From the NCBI GenBank assembly GCA_017405805.1, contig JAFQZU010000026.1:1-64000 (forward strand): DNA of 64,000 nucleotides, read 5' to 3'. Of the stretch, positions 34,585 through 42,782 are shown piece by piece. A program made the position numbers and the translations under genes. Source of the DNA: Lachnospiraceae bacterium. Lineage in GTDB: Bacteria; Bacillota; Clostridia; Lachnospirales; Lachnospiraceae. Numbering within the stretch: position 1 is the first letter of the stretch; the number at the start of each line of letters is the position of its first letter. Under the pieces are notes generated by a model. It ran no database searches. It saw only the letters and a list, made by a program, of their open reading frames with translations, and had not been told where the DNA came from.

Positions 34585-35949
34585 TCAGACCATTTCCTCG
34601 GGGTGGAAGACCTCGTCAAAACGCTCCGCCGTAAGGAAGCCCAAAGAGACGCAGGCCTCCTTCAGGGAGATATTCTCCTTGTGGGCCTTTTTGGCGGTCT
34701 TCGCCGCGTTCTCGTACCCGATATAGGGATTGAGGGCCGTCACCAGCATCAGGGAGTTGTGCAGGTTCTGATGCATTTTCCCGCGGTTGGGCCGGATGCC
34801 CTCCACACAGTTGATCCTGAAGGAGCGCAGCGCGTCTGAAAGGAGCACCGCGGACTGCAGGTAATTGTAGATGATCACGGGCATGAAGACGTTGAGCTCA
34901 AAGTTGCCCTGGGATGCGGCAAAACCCACTGCCGCGTCATTTCCCATCACCTGCACCGCCACCATGGTGACCGCCTCGCACTGCGTGGGGTTCACCTTGC
35001 CGGGCATGATGGAGCTCCCGGGCTCGTTCTCGGGAATAAAGATCTCGCCCAGGCCGCACCGGGGACCGCTGGAGAGCCAGCGCACGTCGTTGGCGATCTT
35101 CATCATGTCCGCCGCCAGCGCCTTGAGGGCGCCGTGGGAGAAGGCGACGGCATCCTTGGCCGTCAGGGCGTGGAATTTGTTCTCTTCCGACACGAAGGGG
35201 CGGCCCGTCAGCTGCGCGACTTCCTTTGCCACCTCCTCCGCAAAGCCTGCGGGCGCGTTGAGGCCGGTTCCCACGGCGGTCCCGCCCAGGGCGAGCCTGT
35301 AGAGTCCTTCCAGGGAGGCGAGGATCATCCTGCGGGATGCCTCCAGCATGCCGCGCCATCCGCTGATCTCCTGGGAAAAGGCGATCGGCACCGCGTCCTG
35401 CAGGTGGGTCCTTCCGCTCTTGACGATCCCTTCGTTTTCCGCTTCCAGCCTCAAGAGGACCGCGATCATCTCGTCGATCTGCGGTATGAGCCTGTCCTCC
35501 ACCGTCATGACCGCCGCGATATGCATGGCCGTCGGGAAGGTGTCGTTGGAGCTCTGGGACATGTTCACCGTGTCGTTGGGGTGCAGGAGCTTTTCCTCCG
35601 CGATCTCGTTCCCCCGTCCGGCGATGACCTCATTCACGTTCATGTTGGACTGGGTGCCGCTCCCCGTCTGCCACACCGCAAGCGGAAAGTGTCCGTCCAG
35701 TTTTCCTTCGAGGATCTCATCGCATACCTGAGAGATCAGCTGCATCCTGCGCTCGTCCAGCTTTCCCAGCGTCCGGTTGGCCCTCGCCGCAGCCTTTTTG
35801 AGCACGGCAAAAGCGCGGATCACCTCCCGCGGCATTTTTTCCGTCCCGATCTCGAAATTCTGGAAGCTCCGCTGCGTCTGCGCGCCCCAGTAGCGGTCCG
35901 CCGGGACCTTCATCTCTCCCATGGAGTCCTTTTCGATGCGATATTCCAT
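34585..35949 (-). CDS. fumC: Fumarate hydratase, class II
   Basis: A ~454-residue oxygen-stable fumarase interconverting fumarate and malate as a tetramer. [16 protein letters not shown] is the fumarase form of the superfamily signature (aspartases have ...NPVIPEV). Other motifs are [25 protein letters not shown] and [10 protein letters not shown]. The start [10 protein letters not shown] has AGGCAGGAA upstream; an in-frame ATG four codons earlier overlaps the preceding hydE remnant's stop as ATGA. It is therefore the last gene of the NifH/Hyp/Hyd cluster transcript. Confidence 0.93.
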   Translation of the reverse strand: MEYRIEKDSMGEMKVPADRYWGAQTQRSFQNFEIGTEKMPREVIRAFAVLKKAAARANRTLGKLDERRMQLISQVCDEILEGKLDGHFPLAVWQTGSGTQSNMNVNEVIAGRGNEIAEEKLLHPNDTVNMSQSSNDTFPTAMHIAAVMTVEDRLIPQIDEMIAVLLRLEAENEGIVKSGRTHLQDAVPIAFSQEISGWRGMLEASRRMILASLEGLYRLALGGTAVGTGLNAPAGFAEEVAKEVAQLTGRPFVSEENKFHALTAKDAVAFSHGALKALAADMMKIANDVRWLSSGPRCGLGEIFIPENEPGSSIMPGKVNPTQCEAVTMVAVQVMGNDAAVGFAASQGNFELNVFMPVIIYNYLQSAVLLSDALRSFRINCVEGIRPNRGKMHQNLHNSLMLVTALNPYIGYENAAKTAKKAHKENISLKEACVSLGFLTAERFDEVFHPEEMV

Positions 35950-35957
35950 TTCCTGCC

Positions 35958-36571
35958 TCATCCTTCCCTGCTGATTTCTCTTCCTATATCTGCCTGCCCT
36001 CTGTGATCCCCCCTGGAGACGACCGCCCGGTATCCGGTGCTGTCAATGCGCCGTATGAGATCCGCAACGCCCTCGTCCGGGGTCAGCGCAGTGCCGACCT
36101 TGCCGTCGTACAGAAGGTATTTGTCCCTTGTCACCTGCGGGGAGATATTGGGCATGACCACGTTGGCGCCGGCCATGAGCCCCAGTTCTCTTCCCCTGGG
36201 ATGGATGGATCCCAGCGCAGTCGTAGCGGGCAGAAGCACCTCCGGTATCATGAGCCTGACCACCGCCAGAAGGCGCAGCGTCTGCTCCAGCGTGCCCGCG
36301 GGCTCGTTTCTGAACCTGGTCGCCGTGTGCGGCACAAAGGGGCCGACCCCGACCATATGCGGCCCGAACTCCTGCATATAATACAGGTCTTCCACGATAT
36401 TGTCCAGCGTCTGTCCGGGCGATCCCGCCCTGCAGCACGAAGGTCCGAAAGCCCAGGCGATACCCTTCCCCGCAGCACTGCAGGATCTCCTCCTGCGTCA
36501 GTCTGTAGCGGGCGAGCGTCCGGTTACCGCGCCGGATCCCGCAGGACTTCGATCCTCTCCAGATTGTCCAC
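35958..36571 (-). pseudogene. hydE: Disrupted [FeFe]-hydrogenase maturase HydE
   Basis: HydE is a ~350-residue radical-SAM enzyme. Here only ~614 bp remain, in three pieces in different frames. Piece A from GTG 36571 (VDNLERIEVLR) has GAGGT upstream and hits a stop after 15 codons. Piece B starts in the last Cys of the CX3CX2C motif (CGIRRGNRTLARYRLT to FRTFVLQGG). Piece C runs from GSPGQTLDN to the C terminus (GPHMVGVGPFVPH, LLPATTALGSIHPRGRE, AGANVVMPNISP). About 50 and 105 residues are missing at the two joints, each at 4-6 bp of microhomology. The SAM cluster site is lost, so no HydE activity is possible from this copy. An assembly collapse is the alternative. Confidence 0.85.
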
Positions 36572-36596
36572 GTTACCTCTTTTCCGCCCGCGGCAC

Positions 36597-37799
36597 TCAC
36601 TTGGTCAGGAGCCCGGGCACGTCGGTCGCTCTTTGCAGAATCCCGTTCATATGGGCAATGGCCGTCCCGTAATTGGTCATGGGCACGCCCGCCGCCTCCG
36701 CGGCCCGCATCCTGTACCGGACCTCCCTCTCTCCCAGCATGCAGGCGCCGCAGTGGATGATCAGGGAAAAGGTGGAAAGATCGTCCGGAAAATCGGGGCC
36801 GGAGGAGGTCTCGATGACAAAATGTTTTCCCGTATGTCTCGTCAAAAGGGCGGGGATCTTCACCGTTCCGATATCCCCGCACTGCCTGTGGTGCGTGCAG
36901 CCCTCCGACACAAGGATCCTGGCCCCCTCCTGCAGGCGGTCGATGACCCCGGCGCCGCGCACGGCCTGGTCCAGGAACCCTTTGTAGCGCGCCATCAGAA
37001 TGGAGAAGGAAGTGAGCGGCACGTCCCCGGGAACCTGTGCGGAGACAGATGAAAAGACCTGGCTGTCCGTGATCACAAGGGAAGGCTTTATCCCGGGGAT
37101 CTCCAGCACTTCCTTCAGCCGGTCCTCCTTGACGCAAACCGGGATCCCGTCCGCATCCAGGATCCCGCGGAGCATCATCTGCTGCGGCAGGATCAGCCGG
37201 CCCTTGGGCGCCGCCTTGTCGATGGGGATCACAAGGACGACCCTGTCGGAGGGCCTGACCAGGTCCGCGATCAGAGGCCTCCTGCCCTTCTGGTCCGAAA
37301 GCTCCATATGCGCCAGCTTCTCCTTGAGCTGCGTGATCCCTTCTTTCAGCAGGGCGCTCGTATAGATGGCGCCCTCCTCCGCCGCCTGCTCTCCGGAAGC
37401 TTCGATCAGATCGGCCTTGTTGAAGACCGTGACATAAGGGATCCCGAACTGTCTGAAGCAGCGCACCAGCTCCCTGTCGCAGTCCGTCAAGCCCCTTCGC
37501 GCGTCCGCCACCAGCACCGCAATATCCGTCCTTCTTAAGATCCTGCGCGCCGCCCGCACGCGGAGGGCCCCCAGTTCTCCCTCGTCGTCGTATCCGGGGG
37601 TATCCTGCAGAAGGACCGGCCCCATGGGCAGAAGCTCCATGGCCTTTGTCACCGGGTCCGTCGTGGTGCCGGGCGTATCGGAGACCACCGATACCTCCTG
37701 CCCCGCGACCGCGTTGATCAGACTCGATTTTCCCGCGTTGCGCCGGCCGAAAAACCCTATGTAGACCCGCTCGGCGTTCGGTGTATCCTGAAGACTCAT
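36597..37799 (-). CDS. hydF: [FeFe]-hydrogenase H-cluster maturation GTPase HydF
   Basis: A 400-residue scaffold protein on which the 2Fe subcluster of [FeFe]-hydrogenase is finished. The N-terminal GTPase has GRRNAGKSS (18-26), VSDTPGTTTDP and VFNKADLIE. The C-terminal cluster domain shows CTHHRQCGDIGTVKIP and HCGACML, the Cys/His ligands of its [4Fe-4S] cluster. The start MSLQDTPN overlaps the preceding stop as ATGA with GGAGG 9 nt upstream. It follows a nitrogenase-like gene rather than hydG, which is unusual; no hydG or hydrogenase gene is in the window. Confidence 0.93.
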   Translation of the reverse strand: MSLQDTPNAERVYIGFFGRRNAGKSSLINAVAGQEVSVVSDTPGTTTDPVTKAMELLPMGPVLLQDTPGYDDEGELGALRVRAARRILRRTDIAVLVADARRGLTDCDRELVRCFRQFGIPYVTVFNKADLIEASGEQAAEEGAIYTSALLKEGITQLKEKLAHMELSDQKGRRPLIADLVRPSDRVVLVIPIDKAAPKGRLILPQQMMLRGILDADGIPVCVKEDRLKEVLEIPGIKPSLVITDSQVFSSVSAQVPGDVPLTSFSILMARYKGFLDQAVRGAGVIDRLQEGARILVSEGCTHHRQCGDIGTVKIPALLTRHTGKHFVIETSSGPDFPDDLSTFSLIIHCGACMLGEREVRYRMRAAEAAGVPMTNYGTAIAHMNGILQRATDVPGLLTK

Positions 37800-39022
37800 A
37801 TCCATTTTCCTCCCATGATCGACGCGCAGTCCCCCTCGAACAGATCCGGCATCCTGTCCAGAAAGATCCGGCCGGAAAAGGCCAGATGCGGGACGGGAAA
37901 CAGCTCTGCGCCCTCCGGGCAGACCGGCCTGTAAAGGGGATCCGCCGCCACGGCGATCCTCTCTCCCCTGCTGTCCGCTTCCCGCGCCAGGACCCGGAGC
38001 CTTTTCGCGAGCTCCTCCTCCCCGAAGAAGGAGAAATCGCGGTCTTTTCTGATAAAAGGCGCGCTGTTTTCCGTCGCGGCCGCCACGACCGTCTTTGTGC
38101 TGCCGCCGCTCTCCATCCGCAGCGCCGCCGCAAGGCTCCCCATGACGACCGGTTCCCCGATCAGGATCACGGTCCTTCGCGCGGCTGCGTTTTCCGGCAC
38201 TTCCAAAAACGGGACCGTAAACTGCCCGGGCCGGTCTCCCGCTGCTTTTTCCGTCTCTCTTAACAGTCTTTCCGAGAAGGCCCCGCAGGGGACGCCGAAG
38301 ACCGCCGGCGTTCCAAAGCGCTCCCGCAGCACCTGCGCTGCCCCTTCCCCCGAGGAGGAGACGGCCAGATTGACGTCTGCCCGGGCAGAAGATCCGATCG
38401 ACTGCACGCCCCTTCCCATGCCCCAGCAGGCATGCAGGCGCAGAGAGGCCTTCTCCAGCTTATCTTCCAGCGCCTCCGCCGCCCCCGGGGCGGCGAAATC
38501 CAGCGGTGTCATTCCCAGCACATTCACTTTGAGAGGGCCTCCTGCAAAAGAAGTGCTTTCCGCCGTCACAGCCTCCTCCACGAGCACGGTCTCCGCCAGC
38601 TGCGCAAACGCCTGCGAAACACCCTGTACATAGTCATGCATCCCGTTGGTCCTGACATGGAAGACCGGCACGCCGGTCCTCTTCTCCAGTACCCTGCACA
38701 CGCCGGCAAAATCCGTCCCGTTCAGATAGGGAATCGGGGAATTGCACAGCGCGATAAAGCGCGGGCGGTAGAGCGCTGCGGCCTGCGCCGTGTCCTCGAT
38801 GAGCTTCTTATCATTCCCGAGCATGGCGTCCCGCTCCGTAAATCCCGTCAGGAAGATCAGGCTGTCCGTGTCGTACCATCGCGTCTCGTCGTGGGTGTCG
38901 TAGGTGGAATAGCAGCCCGAAGGATCGTGGATCACCACCATGCCGCCCATCTCGAACAGGGCCGAGCAGGCCCCGGAGACGTCGCCGCTGTAAACCGGCA
39001 GGATCCGGTTGGTCTGTCTCAT
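37796..39022 (-). CDS. Nitrogenase component-1-like protein (NifK-like half)
   Basis: A 408-residue protein with the three-Cys pattern of P-cluster-type component 1 proteins: Cys19 in SGACSALFEMGG, Cys37 in IHDPSGCYSTY and Cys93 in IALCNSPIPYLNGTD. Lines up with NifK Cys70, Cys95 and Cys153. The following text (FRVRTNGMHDYV, then VNVLGMTPLDF) also follows the NifD/K fold. It is clearly related to the C-terminal half of the 805-residue fusion at 45181-47598. Its ATG overlaps the stop of its 475-residue neighbour, so the two should form a heterodimer. Substrate unknown. Confidence 0.75.
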   Translation of the reverse strand: MRQTNRILPVYSGDVSGACSALFEMGGMVVIHDPSGCYSTYDTHDETRWYDTDSLIFLTGFTERDAMLGNDKKLIEDTAQAAALYRPRFIALCNSPIPYLNGTDFAGVCRVLEKRTGVPVFHVRTNGMHDYVQGVSQAFAQLAETVLVEEAVTAESTSFAGGPLKVNVLGMTPLDFAAPGAAEALEDKLEKASLRLHACWGMGRGVQSIGSSARADVNLAVSSSGEGAAQVLRERFGTPAVFGVPCGAFSERLLRETEKAAGDRPGQFTVPFLEVPENAAARRTVILIGEPVVMGSLAAALRMESGGSTKTVVAAATENSAPFIRKDRDFSFFGEEELAKRLRVLAREADSRGERIAVAADPLYRPVCPEGAELFPVPHLAFSGRIFLDRMPDLFEGDCASIMGGKWI

Positions 39023-40446
39023 ATCCTTGTCCTTTCCGCCGCGCCCGGCAGGATGCAGGTGCAGCCGAGGCCCTTTCGCTGCACGATCTCTTTCGTATCC
39101 TTTTTGACAAGGCAGGCCTCTTCCATAAGCTGCGCCATCCGCCGGATCCCGTAATAGCCCCAGAGTCCGCCGTATTCCACCATGTTCACGAACCACGGGG
39201 TGTCCTCATACCAGGCGGCTTTGGGACCGATGGCAAGGACTTCCTCCCCGCCCGCGGCGCGCTCTTCCTCTCTGCAAAGGCGCCCGCCGTGCAGGACTCT
39301 TCCCCCGATATGCACCGTCTTATGCAGATACAGGTCCGGAAAGGATTCCTGCAGGAAGAGGAAATCCTTCTCCTCCTCCGGATGGATCATGTCCAGATAG
39401 ACGGTCTTTACGGCAAAACCATGCTCCAAAAGAAGGCGCGCCCATCCCAGCGGTCTCTGGACGGCCGCAGCGTCGATGGCGATCTGCCTCGTTCCGACCG
39501 TTGCCTTCGCCCCGGCCAGCGCCGCCTCGCAGGCCTCGATCTCCTCATTTTGGCGATGATTAAAAAGTGCTGTGTCCGGCTGCAGTCCCAGCGCCCCGGC
39601 GAGCTGCCCCCGCATCCTTCGGATCTCCTCATAGCCGTAGGCGTTGGGGAGATACAGGCCGGGCTTCCCCAGCCTTTTGGCCGCGCGCCGCATGCCCGGC
39701 GCCGCCAGGGGGCTCCTCGCGATAAAAAGGTCGCTCCCTGCCATCTGCCGGTACGCAGCGAAAGTGCCGCAGTCCTGGATCCTGTGGAGCCGGGCGCCGG
39801 CCTCTGAGACAAGGCGCGCGATATCGCTGTCCTCTTCCAGCGGGAGATTGTCCCCGATCACCGATACGTGGAAGCCTCCCTCCGGATAGGGCTGCGCCGA
39901 GCCGGCCGTGAGAAGATCCGCCATGGCGGTGCGCAGCTTTTCATCGGGCGTGGGGCCGGTCTTCTGCATGACCGGGTCCATCCAGGCGCGCACGAAAACA
40001 ACGTCGGGAAATCGCTTTTCCAGTTCCGCGTAGACATACTGCAGATCGCAGCCCATAAAGTGATGCAGGCAGACGGGGAACACGATGACCGCGGGCGGCA
40101 GTGCGGGAAGCTTGTGCAGGACGTCCGTCACGCCCTCCAGCGTGATGCTCTCGAGGTTGTCCCTGTAGAGGTCGCTCTCCGTGATCAGGACGCAGGAAAA
40201 ACGCTCCAGCGCGTCCATCTCCGCCGCCGTCATCACCACGCCCCGCATGCAGTTCTCCGCGCAGACATAGATCTGGTGCGCCTGCGGCAGAAGCATCCCG
40301 ATATGGACGATATTCCAGGTCTCGTGGACGGGCGGGTTGAATTCGAGTTCCCTCTTCCAGGGGTTCGGGAAAACCGCTTCCCCGATCCGCACCCGGACTT
40401 CTTCGGGCGTGATCCCGCGCGCCCCGGGCGTCACTCTGGTCAGCAT
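39019..40446 (-). CDS. Nitrogenase component-1-like protein (NifD-like half)
   Basis: A 475-residue protein resembling component 1 subunits, related to the N-terminal half of the 805-residue fusion. Cys62 and Cys66 (YVCAENCMRG) and Cys126 and Cys133 (FPVCLHHFMGCD) are candidate cluster ligands; more Cys occur near the C terminus (KGLGCTCILPG). FNPPVHETWNIVHIGMLLPQ opens the fold. No true NifD FeMo-cofactor His/Cys pair is recognisable by eye. It ends in ATGA with the NifK-like gene, and lies 42 nt after hypE. Confidence 0.7.
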   Translation of the reverse strand: MLTRVTPGARGITPEEVRVRIGEAVFPNPWKRELEFNPPVHETWNIVHIGMLLPQAHQIYVCAENCMRGVVMTAAEMDALERFSCVLITESDLYRDNLESITLEGVTDVLHKLPALPPAVIVFPVCLHHFMGCDLQYVYAELEKRFPDVVFVRAWMDPVMQKTGPTPDEKLRTAMADLLTAGSAQPYPEGGFHVSVIGDNLPLEEDSDIARLVSEAGARLHRIQDCGTFAAYRQMAGSDLFIARSPLAAPGMRRAAKRLGKPGLYLPNAYGYEEIRRMRGQLAGALGLQPDTALFNHRQNEEIEACEAALAGAKATVGTRQIAIDAAAVQRPLGWARLLLEHGFAVKTVYLDMIHPEEEKDFLFLQESFPDLYLHKTVHIGGRVLHGGRLCREEERAAGGEEVLAIGPKAAWYEDTPWFVNMVEYGGLWGYYGIRRMAQLMEEACLVKKDTKEIVQRKGLGCTCILPGAAERTRI

Positions 40447-40488
40447 GGCGCCTCCTTTCTCTTTCGCTTATCTGATCCGGCTGTCTCT

Positions 40489-41496
40489 TCAGCAGATCCT
40501 GGGCAGGAGCTCTCCCCCCGGGGGCGGCAGGAGCGTCAGCGCGCCGATCCTGGTGCGCATCACAACTCTTCCGGCCTCCTCTTTCGTGATCTTTCCGATC
40601 GCGCGGGCCCCTTGCGTGTGCGGGCTCCCGTGCAGGATGTCCAGGATCCTGTCCGCCTTATCCCCGGGCGCGATCATGACCATGGTGCCCTCACAGGCCA
40701 GATAGAGGGGCTCAAGCCCCAGCATGCCGCAGACGCCGCGCACGGCGGGATCGACGGGAACCGCCTCCGAATTCAGCTCACATCCGACGCCGCTCTGTCC
40801 GGCGATCTCATAGAGCACAGTGCCCACGCCGCCGCGGGTCGCGTCCCGGATGACATGTACGTCCGGCACCTCCAGCAGGACCGAACGGACTGCCTTCCAA
40901 AGCGGCGCGCAGTCGCTCTTTATGTCCGCTTCGATGCCGAAATCCTCTCTCTCAAGAAGGATGGTGCACCCGTGCCGTCCCACGTCTCCCGTCACGATGA
41001 TCACGTCCCCGGGCCTGGCCAGCGCCCCGGAGGTCCGGATCCCGTCCATGATTCTCCCGATCCCGGTCGTGTTGATAAAGACGCCGTCCGCCTGTCCCTT
41101 CCCTACGACTTTCGTGTCGCCGGCTACGAGCAGTACGCCTGCCTCCCGGGCCGTCTGCGACATGGCCTCGGCGACTTTTTTGAGTTTTTCCAGGGGGAAT
41201 CCTTCCTCGATGATAAAACCGCAGGTCATATACAGCGGTTCCGCCCCCATGCAGGCCAGATCATTCACCGTGCCGCAGATGGAGAGCTTTCCGATATTGC
41301 CGCCCGGAAAGAAGGCGGGCGATACGATAAAACTGTCGGTCGTCATGGCCAGCTCCCCCTGCGGCACGCGCAGCACCGCCGCGTCATCCGCGGTAAAATA
41401 AGGGTTTTCAAAGGCCGCCCTGAAGACCGTTTCAATGAGCTGGGCCGTCTTTTTTCCGCCTGCCCCGTGTGCCAGCGTTACATATTCTTCCTTCAT
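40489..41496 (-). CDS. hypE: Hydrogenase maturation protein HypE
   Basis: A 335-residue PurM-like ATP enzyme. HypE receives carbamoyl from HypF on its C-terminal Cys and dehydrates it to thiocyanate, the cyanide source of the Fe(CN)2CO unit. The C terminus reads LLPRIC, with the catalytic Cys as last residue, exactly as needed. Other motifs: LAHGAGGKKTAQLI, DDAAVLRVP, GTVNDLACMGAEP, VAGDTKVV and RDATRGGVGTVLYE. It is the last of four hyp genes in the cluster. Confidence 0.95.
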   Translation of the reverse strand: MKEEYVTLAHGAGGKKTAQLIETVFRAAFENPYFTADDAAVLRVPQGELAMTTDSFIVSPAFFPGGNIGKLSICGTVNDLACMGAEPLYMTCGFIIEEGFPLEKLKKVAEAMSQTAREAGVLLVAGDTKVVGKGQADGVFINTTGIGRIMDGIRTSGALARPGDVIIVTGDVGRHGCTILLEREDFGIEADIKSDCAPLWKAVRSVLLEVPDVHVIRDATRGGVGTVLYEIAGQSGVGCELNSEAVPVDPAVRGVCGMLGLEPLYLACEGTMVMIAPGDKADRILDILHGSPHTQGARAIGKITKEEAGRVVMRTRIGALTLLPPPGGELLPRIC

Positions 41497-41533
41497 ATTC
41501 TCCTCCCTGGGAGCGGATCACGGGATCCGCCCC

Positions 41534-42562
41534 TCATCCATACAGATAAAAAGCCGAGCAGGCCCCCTCGCCGGAGACCATACAGGCGCCGACGGGGTGC
41601 TCCGGCGTACAGACTTTGCCAAACAGGCTGCAGTCCCGGGGAAGACATTTCCCCTGCAGCACTTCCCCGCAGCGGCAGGCCGGATTGCTCCTTCCGTGCA
41701 TGGGCGGGAGCGAAAACTTCCGCCTCGCGTCATACCGGGCGTATTTGTCCCGCAGTTTCATGCCCGACATGGGCAGGACGCCGATCCCTCGCCACTCGCT
41801 GTCACAGGGCTCCATGATGCGCTCCACGAGCCTGCGGGCAGCCGGCGAGCCCTCTCTTTTGACCACTCTCGGGTAGCAGTTGACGAAGAAAGGCTCGCCC
41901 TTTTCGAACCGGGTCACCGCCACAGCCAGCGCCGTCAGAAGCTCGGACGCCGTAAAGCCGGCGCAGACGCCGCTCACGCCTTCCTCCGCCAGCTTTTCGC
42001 AGATGCCGGTCCCGGTGATCGCGTGCACGTGTCCCGGATACAGGAACAGGTCCGTGCTGTGCCGCATGGCGTCATAGGCGGCCGGCATGGTCTTGCCGGC
42101 CGTAAGAAGGCTGAAATTGTCGAGTGCGGCGGCTTTCTCCACAGCGATGCAGGATGCGGGCGTCGTCGTCTCAAACCCGACGGAGAGAAAGACCACCTGC
42201 TCTTCCGGGTGTCCCGCCGCGTATTCCGCCGCGTCCGCCGGCGCGTACACCACACGCACTTTTGCGCCCTGCCCCCTTGCGTCCGCGAGACTCATGCTTG
42301 TTCCGGGCACCCGCACCAGATCGCCGAAAGTGCAGATGGTGCACCCGTGCTCCAGGGCCAGGGATACCGTCTCGTCGATAAAGCCTGCCGGCGTCACGCA
42401 GACGGGGCAGCCGGGACCGGAGATCAGCGTGATCTTCGCGGGCAGGATGCGGCGTATGCCCTGCCGGAAGATCTCGTGCGTATGGGTCCCGCACACCTCC
42501 ATGATCCGCACCGGCGGTCCGTCGTATTTTTGAAGGATCTGTGCCGCTTTCATTTCCGCCAT
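41534..42562 (-). CDS. hypD: Hydrogenase maturation protein HypD
   Basis: A 342-residue [4Fe-4S] redox protein that, with HypC, holds the iron receiving CO and CN. Family motifs are intact: MEVCGTHTHE, SGPGCPVCVTP, and the C-terminal Cys-rich part (ACRCGEVLQGKCLPRDCSLF, CTPEHPVGACMVSGEGAC). It lies 3 nt after hypC. The start could be the first ATG or the one three codons later (MKAAQILQKY). Confidence 0.95.
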   Translation of the reverse strand: MAEMKAAQILQKYDGPPVRIMEVCGTHTHEIFRQGIRRILPAKITLISGPGCPVCVTPAGFIDETVSLALEHGCTICTFGDLVRVPGTSMSLADARGQGAKVRVVYAPADAAEYAAGHPEEQVVFLSVGFETTTPASCIAVEKAAALDNFSLLTAGKTMPAAYDAMRHSTDLFLYPGHVHAITGTGICEKLAEEGVSGVCAGFTASELLTALAVAVTRFEKGEPFFVNCYPRVVKREGSPAARRLVERIMEPCDSEWRGIGVLPMSGMKLRDKYARYDARRKFSLPPMHGRSNPACRCGEVLQGKCLPRDCSLFGKVCTPEHPVGACMVSGEGACSAFYLYG

Positions 42563-42565
42563 GAT

Positions 42566-42781
42566 CTATAAGCCCTCCGTCTGCAGGAGACGTTCGCTCT
42601 CCTCTTCGTCATCCTCCGTGATCCTGGCGATCGCCGCGCCGGCGTGGACCATCACATATTCACCCGGCTCCAGATCCTCCAAAAGGGCCGCGCTCACCTC
42701 TCTGCGCGCGCCGGAGGCATCCACCAGCGCCGTGCCGTCTTCCCTGATCCTGACCACTCTGGCCGCAAGTCCTACACACAT
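42566..42781 (-). CDS. hypC: Hydrogenase maturation chaperone HypC
   Basis: A 71-residue HypC/HybG-type protein. The essential Cys2 is present (MCVGLAARVV), exposed after Met removal, which ligates the Fe(CN)2CO precursor with HypD. The rest is the small barrel (EDLEPGEYVMVHAGAAIARI). It is 1 nt from hypF and 3 nt from hypD. Confidence 0.95.
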   Translation of the reverse strand: MCVGLAARVVRIREDGTALVDASGARREVSAALLEDLEPGEYVMVHAGAAIARITEDDEEESERLLQTEGL

Positions 42782-42782
42782 A

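Noticed and set aside
36043-38133. 696-codon leftward frame covering hydF and hydE
   Set aside because: It runs in a different frame from HydF and contains only a short stretch of HydE (piece B); the rest is out-of-frame translation.
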